64,000 bases of DNA from Pseudomonas fulva (GCF_023517795.1 NZ_CP082928.1:868001-932000); one strand, 5' to 3'; numbered from the stretch's first letter, positions 19,086 through 28,125 are shown. Made by a program: numbers and translations. Notes: generated by a model from the letters alone, not told the origin.

Positions 19086-19733
19086 TCAGGGCGCCAGGCG
19101 CTGGCGCAGCCAGGCTTCGCCCTCGCGGCGATAGTCGAGACGGTCGTGCAGACGGCTGGCACGCCCCTGCCAGAACTCGATGCGTTCGGGCAGCAGGCGA
19201 TAACCGCCCCAGTGTGGCGGGCACTCGGGCGCCTGGTCGGCGAAGCGTCGTTCGGTTTGCGCCAGCAGGCCTTCCAGCTCGCCGCGGTCGTGGATCACCT
19301 TGCTTTGCGGCGAGGCCCAGGCACCGAGGCGGCTGCCCAGCGGGCGCACCTGGAAGTAGGCGTCGGACTCGGCAGGCGTCACCCGCTCGACTCGCCCTTC
19401 GATACGCACCTGGCGCTCCAGGGTCGGCCAGAAGAAGGTCAGCGCGGCAAAAGGGTTGGCCTCCAGCTGCTCGCCCTTGGCGCTCTGGTAGTTGCTGAAG
19501 AAGGTGAAGCCCCGCTCGTCCAGACCCTTGAGCAGCAGCACACGGCAATGCGGGCGACCATCGGCATCGACGGTCGCCAGGGTCATGGCATTGGGTTCCA
19601 CGGGGAGCTGCTCGGTTTTCACCGCGTCGGCGAACCAGCTTCTGAACAGCGCGAGGGGCTCGAGCGGCGCCTGATCCTCGCTCAACCCGTCACGGGTGTA
19701 ATCACGGCGCATGTCGGCCAGGGTCTGAGTCAT
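19086..19733 (-). CDS. pdxH: Pyridoxamine 5'-phosphate oxidase
   Basis: 215 aa, the usual length. FMN-dependent oxidation of pyridoxine or pyridoxamine phosphate to PLP. Motifs: [64 protein letters not shown] and [27 protein letters not shown] with the conserved R-x-H at the active site, ending LAP. It is 48 bp downstream of the OmpA-family gene, same strand, and 65 bp upstream of cdaR. Confidence 0.97.
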   Translation of the reverse strand: MTQTLADMRRDYTRDGLSEDQAPLEPLALFRSWFADAVKTEQLPVEPNAMTLATVDADGRPHCRVLLLKGLDERGFTFFSNYQSAKGEQLEANPFAALTFFWPTLERQVRIEGRVERVTPAESDAYFQVRPLGSRLGAWASPQSKVIHDRGELEGLLAQTERRFADQAPECPPHWGGYRLLPERIEFWQGRASRLHDRLDYRREGEAWLRQRLAP

Positions 19734-19781
19734 GAGCGTATTCTCGGAAGCGACAAAGACCCTAGCTTAACGGGACACGCC

Positions 19782-20621
19782 TTATTTGGCTTGATCTGCG
19801 GCAACCACTTTCTTGGCATCGGCCAGCTTGGTGGTGCTCTTGGCGGCGGGCTTGTCGGCAGTTTTGGCGACCGCCTTGGCAGCTGGCTTGGCGGCTGGTT
19901 TTGCAGCGGCCTTGGGCTTGGACTTGGTAGAAGCCTTGGCCACGGTTTTGCCCGCAGGTTTGGCGTCAGCCTTGGCAGCGGCTTTCTCGGCGGGTTTGTC
20001 GGCCGCGGCAACGGCCGTGGCGGCAGCCGGTGCCGGTTCCGGCGTGCTGTATTTGGCGATCAGGGCCTGCAGGGTGTCCTGGCGGGTCAGCAGAATCTCC
20101 ACGCGGCGATTGAGCTCACGGCCGTTAGCGCTGTCATTGGCGGCGCGCGGCATGTCCGGGCCCATGCCCTTGACCATCAGGCGATCCTGCTTGAGGCCGC
20201 TGAGGCGGAAGATGGCGGTGAACGCGCGGGCACGCTCGAGGCTCAGCGCGCGGTTGGTCTCCAGGGCACCGCTGCTGTCGGCATGGCCGAGTACCAGCAC
20301 GCCGACCTTGCTGTCTTTTTCCATTACCTTGGCCACGCGGGTGATCGGGCCCAGGGTGACCGGCAGCAGCATGCCCGGGCGATCCGGGTTGAACGAGCCC
20401 TTGACCGGCGCGGTGACCACCAGCAGGTTCTCACGACGCTCCATCTCGAAGTTGCTGTCCTTGATCGCGTCACGCACCAGCGGCTCGTATTCGTCCAGCC
20501 AGGCCTGGGTGACTTCGGGCGGCGGCATGGGAACCGGCTTGGGATCTTCCTTCTTCTCGAACAGGGAGCAACCTGTCAGCAGTACGCAAAGCGCCAGCGC
20601 GCAAGTCTTATAGGAAAGCAT
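19782..20621 (-). CDS. OmpA-family lipoprotein with Lys/Ala/Pro-rich histone-like tail
   Basis: 279 aa. The signal sequence ends in lipobox LLTGC (Cys18). An OmpA C-terminal peptidoglycan-binding domain spans about residues 75-190, with GHADSSGALETNRALSLERA and NGRELNRRVEILL, which keep the Asp and Arg that contact diaminopimelate. The last ~75 residues are a low-complexity tail of AAAKPA/KPAAK-type repeats, about one third Lys, resembling histone H1 or AlgP. That tail is unusual for a periplasmic protein. The same order (this gene, then pdxH) occurs in P. aeruginosa (PA1048/PA1049, from memory). Confidence 0.9.
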   Translation of the reverse strand: MLSYKTCALALCVLLTGCSLFEKKEDPKPVPMPPPEVTQAWLDEYEPLVRDAIKDSNFEMERRENLLVVTAPVKGSFNPDRPGMLLPVTLGPITRVAKVMEKDSKVGVLVLGHADSSGALETNRALSLERARAFTAIFRLSGLKQDRLMVKGMGPDMPRAANDSANGRELNRRVEILLTRQDTLQALIAKYSTPEPAPAAATAVAAADKPAEKAAAKADAKPAGKTVAKASTKSKPKAAAKPAAKPAAKAVAKTADKPAAKSTTKLADAKKVVAADQAK

Positions 20622-20710
20622 CGGTTCATCCAGTATCTAAGCGGTCGAAGTCACCCGGGTAATCCGGAGTCAGCTAAAAGCGTTACTGCGCAACAGTTTA
20701 AGCGCGGTTC

Positions 20711-21871
20711 TTAAAAACACTCACATAAGATAACCGCAAGTTTCTGTGCACGCGGATCCATTAAGACGAACGGCCCCAGGTTATTCGTAACGAAACCCAC
20801 CGCCACATCGCGCTCCGGGTCGGCGAAACCGGTGGTACCGCCGGCACCGGGGTGGCCGAAGGCGCCTGGCCCCATGCCGTAGGTAGCATTCGCCACGGTG
20901 GGCTGGTCGAGCATGCAGCCGAGGCCGAAACGGGTCGACGTCAGCAATGTTCTGTCCTCACCGACACTGTGTTCACGGGTGAGTTCAGCGAGCAACTGGC
21001 TGTCGAGCAGGCTGCCATCGAGCAGGCCGCTGTAGAATCCGGCCAGGCTGCGGGCGTTGCCATGGCCATTGGCGGCGGGCTGCTGCATGCGTCGCCACTC
21101 GGGTTTGTTGGTGCTGGTCATGATCGACGGCGGGTTGGTGAACGCCCGGGTGGTCATCGCCTGGGCGTCGGTCATCATGGTCTTGAGCATGCGCTGCGCT
21201 GCCCCATCCCCCAGGTTGCCCTTGCCGCGACTGATGGTGGCGACGCGGTGGAACTCCTCGTCCGCCAGGCCGACGTGAAAATCCAGGCCCAGCGGCCTGG
21301 CGGTACGTGCCACGATCGACTCGCCCGGGCCACGCCCCTCGACCCGCCGCAGCAACTCGCCGACCAGCCAGCCGAAGGTGATCGGCGCATAACCGTGACC
21401 CTCGCCCAGCGCCCACCAGGGCGCCTCGGCGGCCATGGCGGCGGTCATGGTCTGCCAGTCGTAAAGTGCTTCGGCAGGCAGGCTGGCGCGGATCGCCGGC
21501 AGCCCGGCCTGGTGGCTGAGCAAATGGCGCAGGGTGATGCGCTCCTTGCCCGCAGCGGCGAACTCCGGCCAGTAACGCGCGACTGGCGCATCCAGCTCGA
21601 GTTTGCCCTCGCCCACCAGCTGCAAGGCGGTTACCGCAGTAAACGGTTTGGTGCAGGAGAACAGGTTGAGAATGGTATCGCTGTGCCAGGCCTGCTGGCC
21701 GTCCTTGTCGGCGACCCCGGCCCAGATGTCCACCACGGTTTCGCCCCCCACCTGCACGCACAGCGCGGCGCCACGCTCCTGCAGGTCGTCGAACAAGGCC
21801 GCGAACGCGTCTTTTACCGCTTCGAACTTGAGGTCGAAGTAACCCTGAATCTGCACTGACTGCTCCTGCAT
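20711..21871 (-). CDS. Beta-lactamase-fold serine hydrolase (family VIII esterase-like)
   Basis: 386 aa, no signal peptide. The S-x-x-K catalytic motif is SCTK (S72, K75), followed by PFTAVTALQLVGEGKLELDAPV and RITLRHLLSHQAGLPA, the usual class C beta-lactamase/family VIII layout. GHPGAGGTTGFADPERDVAVGFVTN near the C-terminus stands in the KTG-equivalent position. These enzymes hydrolyse short-chain esters; the substrate is unknown. It lies 33 bp after the agarase-like gene on the same strand, so the two are probably cotranscribed. Confidence 0.88.
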   Translation of the reverse strand: MQEQSVQIQGYFDLKFEAVKDAFAALFDDLQERGAALCVQVGGETVVDIWAGVADKDGQQAWHSDTILNLFSCTKPFTAVTALQLVGEGKLELDAPVARYWPEFAAAGKERITLRHLLSHQAGLPAIRASLPAEALYDWQTMTAAMAAEAPWWALGEGHGYAPITFGWLVGELLRRVEGRGPGESIVARTARPLGLDFHVGLADEEFHRVATISRGKGNLGDGAAQRMLKTMMTDAQAMTTRAFTNPPSIMTSTNKPEWRRMQQPAANGHGNARSLAGFYSGLLDGSLLDSQLLAELTREHSVGEDRTLLTSTRFGLGCMLDQPTVANATYGMGPGAFGHPGAGGTTGFADPERDVAVGFVTNNLGPFVLMDPRAQKLAVILCECF

Positions 21872-21904
21872 GGAAAAGGCGCCAGCCGAGCCGGCGCGCG
21901 GTGA

Positions 21905-24316
21905 TTACGGCTTGGCCTCGGCGGCTGGCGCGTCGCCATCGACGGCCGGCGCGGGGGCCGGTACGGCCTCCCCGGCAGGCGCGGCGGCAGGTGTTGGCTC
22001 GGGCTCCTGGGCAGCCTGCTCGAGCACCAGCGGCGGTACGCTCAGGTTGGCCTTGCGTACGGCGCTGACGAAGCCATCCCACGGCCGGTCGGTGATCGCC
22101 ACCAGGCCCAGGTGACCGTTCTCGCCGTCGAGCAGGCGCCCGGTGACCGGCTGATCGAGGTACTGGAACCAGTGCACGCCGACGATCTGCGGCTCTTCCA
22201 GGGCCTTTTTCAGGAAGTTGGCATAGGCCGGGCCCCGCTCCTCTTCCTTGTACACCTCGGCAACGCCGCCCCAGAACGGGCCACGGTCGCGGGAGCCGAA
22301 ATGGAACTCGGTGACCAGCAACGGCTTGTCCAGCTTGCGCAGGGCCTCGAAGTCATAGCCATGCTGCGGCTCGCGGGTGTAGAAGTTGAAGCTCAGCACG
22401 TCGCAGTACTCGGCGCAGGCTTGCACCGCCTCGGGAATGCTCGCGGAAAAGCGGCCGCCCAGCAGCAGGTGGTTGGGCGTGTGCCAGTCGAGGGAGTCGG
22501 CGATGGTCTTGAAGTAGGTATCGGCGAACAGGCGCAAGAAGCGCTTCATGTCGTTTTCGATGGCCGGGTAGGCCGGGTTGACCGGTGGCGCCTCGAAGCC
22601 CGGGTCCTCCATCAGTTCCCAGGCCTTGAGGTCGATGCCCCAGGCCTTGGACAGCCCTTCCTGGTTGCGGTACTTGTCGCGCAGTTGCTTGAGGAAGGCC
22701 CGCTTGGCCGGCACGTCGGTAGTCAGGCGCAGCGTGGCGTAGGCCAGCGCATAGCGCGACAGCGGATCCTCTGCCGGCCCGGCCCAGGCCAGTTCGTTGT
22801 CGGCGTAGTAGCCCATCACCCAGGGATCGTCACGGTGGTCACGGGTGGCGATGGCGATGGCGCGTTCGGCGGCCATGGCGAACCGCGGGTCGAACGGGTC
22901 GGGCATGCCGCCCCACCAGTCGATGCCGGTGCTGATGGTGGCGTAGTCGCCATGGATGGACAACGGAATGCTGTAGGGCATGCGCTTGTCGAGGGCGAAG
23001 TCGTTGTCGCTCCAGTTGCCCAGGGTGTTGAAGCCCCAGGCCTGCAGGCGGTTCTGCGCACGCTCGCGCCACAGCTGGGGCTTCTGCTCACCATAGGTGC
23101 GCTGCAGGTTGGCGGCGTAAAAGTCGTACCAGCGACCCTTGTCGAAATCGCGGCCGCGGTTGGCGCCAGTATCGGATTCGTTGCTGCCACTGCCATAGAA
23201 CGCGGCCAGTGGCTCACTCTCGGCCGGCAGGGCACTGAACATCTTCTCGCGCCCTTCTACATAGGTCTGGCTCTGGGTGCCGGTCACGGTGTTCACGCCC
23301 AGCGAATAGAAGGGATTGCCTTCCGGGGTGACCAGGAACCAGCGCCCACCGCGTTTCTCGGTGCGGAAAAACCCGGTGGCCTCGAACGACGGGCCGCCGA
23401 TCCAGCCACCATAGATGTCCTGCTTGGGATGCTCGGCCTGCCAGGCCTGCAACTGCTTGTCTTCCTGGACCACGCCCTGGCGCAGCTGCTCGTCGTTCTT
23501 GATCTTGCCCGGCCAGTCGCGGCGGGTGAACTGACCGTAGCCATCGACGATCCCCTTGTAGGCCTGCTCCAGATCGCCGCTGCCACGCACGCCGAAGCGG
23601 CCCAGCAGTATGTGCTGCGCGGCCTGGGGGTTGGGGATCGACAGGGTCACGGCGGAGACGTTCCTGAGGTCGATTTCACCCTTCACGGTTTCTGCCAGCA
23701 GCAACAGGCGGCCGTCGTAACGCCAGGGCATCGGTGCCCCGGCGCGCATGCCCTGGGCTCGCGGCGAGGTGGCGCCCAGCGGCATCAGCAGCGTCTGCGC
23801 CGGGCCGGCAGGCAGGGCGATCTGGCTGGTCAGGCGCTTGCCATCGGCACTTTCGATGGTGACGTCCAGAGTCAGCGCCCAGTCCATAGCGTTCTGCACG
23901 CGCAGGCTCATGGCGCTCGCCTCGGACCAGTCCCAGGTGCCGGTTTGCGGCGTCAGGCGCAGGGTCGGACGCTCGCTCGGGTTGAAGGACACGCGGCGCA
24001 GGATCTCGCCCTGGGCGGCGCTTTCGGCCGTGACGCTGGGCAGGTAGGCGTTGTCGCCGGACACCTGCACGGCGTCCATCGGCCGTACGAAGTTGAACAG
24101 CTCCTGGCGATCGGCCGCATGGCCCAGGGCCGGCAGGCCGAGCAGCGTGACCAGCGCCAGGCGCTTGATCGCCAATGGATGTCGAGGACGGGCTGCAGCT
24201 ATGCACAGTGACAGAACTTTGGTAACCAGACCCGCGGGTGCGTGCGTAGTGCAGCGCCCCGAATGATCGGCCGACAGCAGCCAGGTGTTGACCTTCAAGA
24301 CCCCTTCTCCCCGCAA
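21905..24316 (-). CDS. Secreted agarase-like (clan GH-A) glycosidase
   Basis: A large exported protein, 756-803 aa depending on start. The hydrophobic segment IKRLALVTLLGLPALGHA followed by ADRQELF looks like a signal peptide; TTG codons at 24175, 24298 and 24316 are the candidate starts, none convincing. The body has RGGRWFLVTPEGNPFYSLGVN, then YYADNELAWAG (Asn-Glu pair as acid/base) and a later LLVTEFHFGSRDRGPFWGG (nucleophile-type Glu). This arrangement is that of GH50 beta-agarases and GH42-like enzymes of clan GH-A. The end is a Pro/Ala/Glu-rich tail of about 45 residues. Agar as substrate is unlikely in most pseudomonads, so the natural glycan is open. It precedes an esterase gene. Confidence 0.78.
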   Translation of the reverse strand: MRGEGVLKVNTWLLSADHSGRCTTHAPAGLVTKVLSLCIAAARPRHPLAIKRLALVTLLGLPALGHAADRQELFNFVRPMDAVQVSGDNAYLPSVTAESAAQGEILRRVSFNPSERPTLRLTPQTGTWDWSEASAMSLRVQNAMDWALTLDVTIESADGKRLTSQIALPAGPAQTLLMPLGATSPRAQGMRAGAPMPWRYDGRLLLLAETVKGEIDLRNVSAVTLSIPNPQAAQHILLGRFGVRGSGDLEQAYKGIVDGYGQFTRRDWPGKIKNDEQLRQGVVQEDKQLQAWQAEHPKQDIYGGWIGGPSFEATGFFRTEKRGGRWFLVTPEGNPFYSLGVNTVTGTQSQTYVEGREKMFSALPAESEPLAAFYGSGSNESDTGANRGRDFDKGRWYDFYAANLQRTYGEQKPQLWRERAQNRLQAWGFNTLGNWSDNDFALDKRMPYSIPLSIHGDYATISTGIDWWGGMPDPFDPRFAMAAERAIAIATRDHRDDPWVMGYYADNELAWAGPAEDPLSRYALAYATLRLTTDVPAKRAFLKQLRDKYRNQEGLSKAWGIDLKAWELMEDPGFEAPPVNPAYPAIENDMKRFLRLFADTYFKTIADSLDWHTPNHLLLGGRFSASIPEAVQACAEYCDVLSFNFYTREPQHGYDFEALRKLDKPLLVTEFHFGSRDRGPFWGGVAEVYKEEERGPAYANFLKKALEEPQIVGVHWFQYLDQPVTGRLLDGENGHLGLVAITDRPWDGFVSAVRKANLSVPPLVLEQAAQEPEPTPAAAPAGEAVPAPAPAVDGDAPAAEAKP

Positions 24317-24420
24317 CTCGACGACGAATATGAGTGCCCGAGACTATCCCGTCACGAGCCTTTTGCCGCGCCTCACGCGCGCAGGCGCAATAGTGCGACA
24401 GATGGGGGCTCCACCGCAAA

Positions 24421-24460
24421 GCCCGCATGTCAGATGACTGACCTTGCGGGGTGTTTTTTT
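24421..24460 (+). terminator. Plus-strand intrinsic terminator with no plus-strand gene
   Basis: CCCGCA (24422-24427) pairs with TGCGGG (24445-24450), with an inner TCAG/CTGA stem, then GTG and seven T's (24454-24460). Both flanking genes are on the minus strand, so it should end an unannotated plus-strand transcript starting somewhere in 24300-24400. The T-run is on the wrong side to terminate dinG. Confidence 0.65.
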
Positions 24461-24480
24461 CGTCGAGCGGCGCCGCAGGC

Positions 24481-26625
24481 CTAGCTGATTTCCCGTCGGA
24501 ACGGCGGCAGCGCGTTGAGGATCGCCTTGCCATAGCGCTGGGTGACCACCCGCCGATCCAGCAGGGTGATGGTGCCGCGGTCCTCTTCGGTGCGCAGCAG
24601 GCGCCCGCACGCCTGCACCAGGCGCAACGAGGCGTCGGGTACGGCGATTTCCATGAACGGGTTGCCGCCGCGCGCTTCGATCCATTCGGCCAGGGCCGCC
24701 TCGACCGGATCGTCCGGCACGGCGAAGGGAATCTTGGCGATCACCACGTGCTCGCAGTAGGCGCCCGGAAGGTCGACGCCCTCGGCGAAGCTGGCCAGGC
24801 CGAACAGCACGCTCTCCTCGCCGCTGTCGACTCGCGCCTTGTGCTTGTTGAGGGTTTCCTGCTTGGACAGGTTGCCCTGGATGAACACGCGCTTGCGCCA
24901 GTCACGCTCCAGGCCGTCGAACACGTCCTGCATCTGCCGACGCGAGGAAAACAGCACCAGCGTGCCGCGCGAACCCTGCACCAGCGCCGGCAGTTCGCGG
25001 ATGATCGCCGCGGTGTGCTCGGCGGCGTTGCGCGGATCGGCCTTGAGGTCCGGCACGCGCAGCACGCCGGCGTCGGCATGGTGGAAGGGGCTGGGCACCA
25101 CCGCCGTCGCCGCGACCTTGGGCAGGCCGGCGCGCATGCGGTAACGGTCGAAGGTGCCCAACGCGGTAAGGGTCGCCGAGGTGACCAGCGCGCCGTAGGC
25201 GACGCTCCACAGGTTGCGCCTGAGGGTTTCGGCCGCCAGGATCGGGCTGGCGTTGACCTCGATATCGAACAGCGCGCCGCTCTCGGCCAGGGTCAGCCAG
25301 CGCGCCATGGGCGGGCTGTTCTCGGGATCTTCGGCGGTGAACGCCAACCACAGCTCCCAGGTGCCCTGGGCGCGCGCCAGCAGGCTGCCGAACAGCGGGT
25401 ACCACTCCTCGGCCTGATGGCTGGCGATGCCGATGCTGGTCTCACCGTCCATGGCTTCCTTGAGCTTTTCGGTCACGCCGGTGAACAGGTCGTTGAGCTT
25501 GGAAAAACCCTTCTTCAGTTCCAGGCCCAGTTCGATCAGGTGCTCGGGCACCACGCCGCCGACGAAACGGTGGCGCGGCCGTTCTCGCCCTTCCATGTCC
25601 TCGCCGGGCTTGAAGTCCGCCACCTGCTCGCAGGCGCTGAACATGAACTGCTGGTGGCTCTTCAGCTCGCGGGCCAGCTCCGGCACCTGCTCGATCAGCC
25701 GGCCGAGATCGCCCGGCAGCGGGTGCTGGGCCAAGAGCTTGCTGAGGTTCTTGGCGATCTGCTCGAGCCAGTCGGCCGTGGAGCGCAGGCGGGTGAAATG
25801 GGCGAAGTGGCCGATGGCCTTGTCGGGCAGGTGATGGCCTTCGTCGAACACGTACAGGGTGTCGCGCGGGTCGGGCAACACGGCGCCGCCGCCCAGGGCG
25901 AGGTCGGCCAGCACCATGTCGTGGTTGGTGACGATCACGTCGACCTTGCCCATGCCTTCGCGGGCCTTGTAGAAGGTGCACTGCCCGAAGTTCGGGCAAT
26001 GGCGGCCGGTGCACTGGCTGTGGTCGGTGGTCAGCTGCGCCCAGCGGCTGTCTTCCAGCTCCTGGGGCCAGCTGTCACGGTCACCGTCCCATTTGTTGCC
26101 GGCGAGCTTCTCGATCATGGAGGTGAACAGCTTCTGGCCTTCCTCGTCCACATCGATGCGAAAGCCCTCCTCCTCGAACAGCTGCGCCGTGGAACTCTGC
26201 GCCTGGCCTTCCTGCAGCAGCACGTCGAGCTTGGACAGGCACAGGTAACGACCGCGGCCCTTGGCCAGGGCGAAGCTGAAATTCAGGCCGCTGTTGCGCA
26301 TCAGATCGGGCAGGTCCTTGTGCACGATCTGCTCCTGCAGCGCCACGGTGGCGGTCGCCAGCACCAGGCGCTTGCCCGCCGCCTTGGCGGTGGGAATGGC
26401 GGCCATGCAATAGGCCACGGTCTTGCCGGTGCCGGTGCCGGCCTCGACGGCCACCACGGCGGGATCACCGAGCCGGCGCCCTTCGTCGTCGGCCTTGATG
26501 GTGCCCAGTACCTTGGCGACCTCGGCGATCATCAGGCGTTGCCCGTAGCGAGGCTTGAGGCCCTTGGATTCGAGAAAACGGGAGTAGGCGCCCTGAATCT
26601 GGGTCTTGAGTTCGGTGCTGAGCAT
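24481..26625 (-). CDS. dinG: ATP-dependent 5'-3' DNA helicase DinG
   Basis: 714 aa, XPD-like superfamily 2 helicase with an iron-sulfur cluster, acting on R-loops, D-loops and forked DNA. Walker A: EAGTGTGKTVAYC. DEAH-like box: YVFDEGHHLPDKA. The Fe-S cysteines include LCLSKLD and QCTGRHCPNFGQCTFYKAREG. The C-terminal helicase motifs are LVLFSSRRQMQDVF, LFGLASFAEGVDLPG and RLVQACGRLLRTEEDRG. Length is as in E. coli. Start ATG at 26625. A LexA box lies 24-39 bp upstream (separate entry), fitting its damage-inducible name. Confidence 0.97.
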   Translation of the reverse strand: MLSTELKTQIQGAYSRFLESKGLKPRYGQRLMIAEVAKVLGTIKADDEGRRLGDPAVVAVEAGTGTGKTVAYCMAAIPTAKAAGKRLVLATATVALQEQIVHKDLPDLMRNSGLNFSFALAKGRGRYLCLSKLDVLLQEGQAQSSTAQLFEEEGFRIDVDEEGQKLFTSMIEKLAGNKWDGDRDSWPQELEDSRWAQLTTDHSQCTGRHCPNFGQCTFYKAREGMGKVDVIVTNHDMVLADLALGGGAVLPDPRDTLYVFDEGHHLPDKAIGHFAHFTRLRSTADWLEQIAKNLSKLLAQHPLPGDLGRLIEQVPELARELKSHQQFMFSACEQVADFKPGEDMEGRERPRHRFVGGVVPEHLIELGLELKKGFSKLNDLFTGVTEKLKEAMDGETSIGIASHQAEEWYPLFGSLLARAQGTWELWLAFTAEDPENSPPMARWLTLAESGALFDIEVNASPILAAETLRRNLWSVAYGALVTSATLTALGTFDRYRMRAGLPKVAATAVVPSPFHHADAGVLRVPDLKADPRNAAEHTAAIIRELPALVQGSRGTLVLFSSRRQMQDVFDGLERDWRKRVFIQGNLSKQETLNKHKARVDSGEESVLFGLASFAEGVDLPGAYCEHVVIAKIPFAVPDDPVEAALAEWIEARGGNPFMEIAVPDASLRLVQACGRLLRTEEDRGTITLLDRRVVTQRYGKAILNALPPFRREIS

Positions 26626-26648
26626 TAAGGATCTTGGCTGAGAAAAGG

Positions 26649-26664
26649 CTGGATATATTTTCAG
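26649..26664 (-). promoter_or_regulatory. LexA (SOS) box upstream of dinG
   Basis: CTGGATATATTTTCAG matches the CTG-N10-CAG LexA operator with an A/T-rich alternating centre and flanking TA (CAGTA). It is 24-39 bp upstream of the dinG ATG, where it would cover the promoter. Confidence 0.85.
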
Positions 26665-26872
26665 TATTCGCTAACGGCCGCTATCATAACGCGCCTATCG
26701 CCCCTGTGCTGATTCGCTTGCCGACTCCCGATGAAGAGTACGGCCACAAGCGCCAGCGGGCCCGACTTTGAAACCGATCACGGCAGGTCGCAGCGACCTG
26801 CTCGACACGCGCCAGCCGAGCAGAAGGCTGTGCAACGGCGCGGTGGTGATCCGCTGGCTACCGGAGTGCTGA

Positions 26873-27334
26873 ATGCCCCCCTATTCCCTCGTCTACACCT
26901 TGCACCTGCTCGCGGCGCTGATCTGGGTCGGCGGCATGTTCTTCGCGTGGATGGTGTTGCGTCCGGCCGCCGGCACCCTGCAGGCGCCGGAGCGCCTAAC
27001 GTTGTGGCTCGAGGTTTTCCGCCGCTTCTTCGTGTGGGTGTGGATGGCCGTCGTGGTGTTGCCGGTCAGCGGCATCGGCCTGCTGCACATGGGCTTCAGC
27101 GGTTTCGATGGTGCGCCGCGCTACGTGCAGGTGATGATGGGCCTGTACTTGGCCATGCTGGCACTGTTCCTGCGCATCCAGGCGCTGCAACTGCCCGGCA
27201 TGCGCCGCGCCGTCGAGGCGCAGGACTGGCCGGCAGCAGGCGCCGTGCTGGTGCGTATCCGCCGCCTGGTCGCTGTCAACCTGCTGCTGGGTCTGGCCGT
27301 GGTGGCCCTTGCCGCGGCGCGACCCAGCCTTTAA
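26873..27334 (+). CDS. CopD-like four-helix membrane protein
   Basis: 153 aa with four membrane helices: TLHLLAALIWVGGMFFAWMVL, FFVWVWMAVVVLPVSGIGLLHM, VMMGLYLAMLALFLRIQAL and LVAVNLLLGLAVVALAAA. The His in YTLHLLAALIWVGGMFF and the general pattern fit the CopD domain family of small copper- or heme-related membrane proteins. No copper genes are adjacent, so the function is open. The start has GGAG 8 bp upstream. It ends at a shared bidirectional terminator. Confidence 0.75.
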   Translation: MPPYSLVYTLHLLAALIWVGGMFFAWMVLRPAAGTLQAPERLTLWLEVFRRFFVWVWMAVVVLPVSGIGLLHMGFSGFDGAPRYVQVMMGLYLAMLALFLRIQALQLPGMRRAVEAQDWPAAGAVLVRIRRLVAVNLLLGLAVVALAAARPSL

Positions 27335-27360
27335 TGAAAAAGGGCCTAGGCCCTTTTCAG
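27335..27360. terminator. Bidirectional terminator between copD-like and collagen-like genes
   Basis: GGGCCTAGGCCC (27342-27353), a perfect 12-bp palindrome, is flanked by five A's on the left and TTTTC on the right, so it works on both strands between two convergent genes that end within 3 bp of it. Confidence 0.85.
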
Positions 27361-28125
27361 TTAGAAACGCACCACATCCAAGCGCCCGGCATGGCCCGGG
27401 GTACCGGGTTGCCCAGGTACGCCAGGGCGACCATCGAGGCCGGCGCGGGTACTGTAGATCCAGCAACCCTTGCTCGCCCCGCCGCGACCGGCATTGCCCG
27501 CCGCACCCGCCGGGCCGCCCGCGCCGCCATCGAGACGCGCCTGCACGTGCTCGACAGGAAAGTCGCTGGGCACCTCCAGGCGAACCTGCCCACCCGGCGC
27601 GCCAGGGTGACCGTCGCTACCATCCTGGCCGTCGTGACCGGCACTGGCCTTGCCCCACGCACAACCGCCTGCCTTGCCGTTGGCACCATCCAGGCCGGCA
27701 TAACCCGCCGCACCACGGCCGCCACGGGCATCGAGCAACCAGGGCTCGGTGCTCACCGACTGCATGCGAATCACCAGGGTGCGCCCAGGCATGGCCGCCT
27801 GTTGCGGCGTACCTGGCGCCCCCGGCGCACTGATCTGCGCACCCGCGGCAATCCGGCCGGTGCCGATATCCAGCAGCAGACGCTCGTTCGAGGGCGCGAT
27901 GGCGATCTGCGCATCGTGGCCCAGGTACAACTCACCGATACGCACTTCGCTGACCCCGACGGGAATCAGCAACGTACCGCTGTCCGCCACGGCGACCCGG
28001 TCCAGCTGCAGAACACTGCCCTGCACGGGCAAACGCGTGAAATGGTGGGAATCGACTTCGATGACCGCCGCAGCGAGCGCCGCCAACGGGCAGCACAACG
28101 CCGCCAGGAGAATCAGCTTGCGCAT
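27361..28125 (-). CDS. Secreted collagen-like (Gly-X-Y) protein
   Basis: 254 aa. A cleavable signal peptide (MRKLILLAALCCPLAALAAA) precedes an N-terminal beta-rich region (to about residue 95), then five clusters of Gly-X-Y triplets: APGAPGTPQ; ARGGRGAAGYAGLDGANGKAG; GHDGQDGSDGHPGAPGG; LDGGAGGPAGAAGNAGRGG; and GLDGRPGVPGQPGTPGHAG at the C-terminus. The triplets are interrupted by a short beta segment (QVRLEVPSDFPVEHVQARL) and two Cys (GGCAWG, KGCWIY). The function is unknown; a short triple-helical or PGII-like trimer is possible. The start ATG has GAGGAGG upstream. It overlaps the DUF1145 gene by 13 bp, so the two are coupled. A longer open frame upstream is a shadow of that gene. Confidence 0.82.
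   Translation of the reverse strand: MRKLILLAALCCPLAALAAAVIEVDSHHFTRLPVQGSVLQLDRVAVADSGTLLIPVGVSEVRIGELYLGHDAQIAIAPSNERLLLDIGTGRIAAGAQISAPGAPGTPQQAAMPGRTLVIRMQSVSTEPWLLDARGGRGAAGYAGLDGANGKAGGCAWGKASAGHDGQDGSDGHPGAPGGQVRLEVPSDFPVEHVQARLDGGAGGPAGAAGNAGRGGASKGCWIYSTRAGLDGRPGVPGQPGTPGHAGRLDVVRF

Noticed and set aside
26768..26872. A 34-codon TTG-started frame whose TGA directly precedes the CopD-like ATG.
   Set aside because: No Shine-Dalgarno, rare start codon and unremarkable composition; likely chance.
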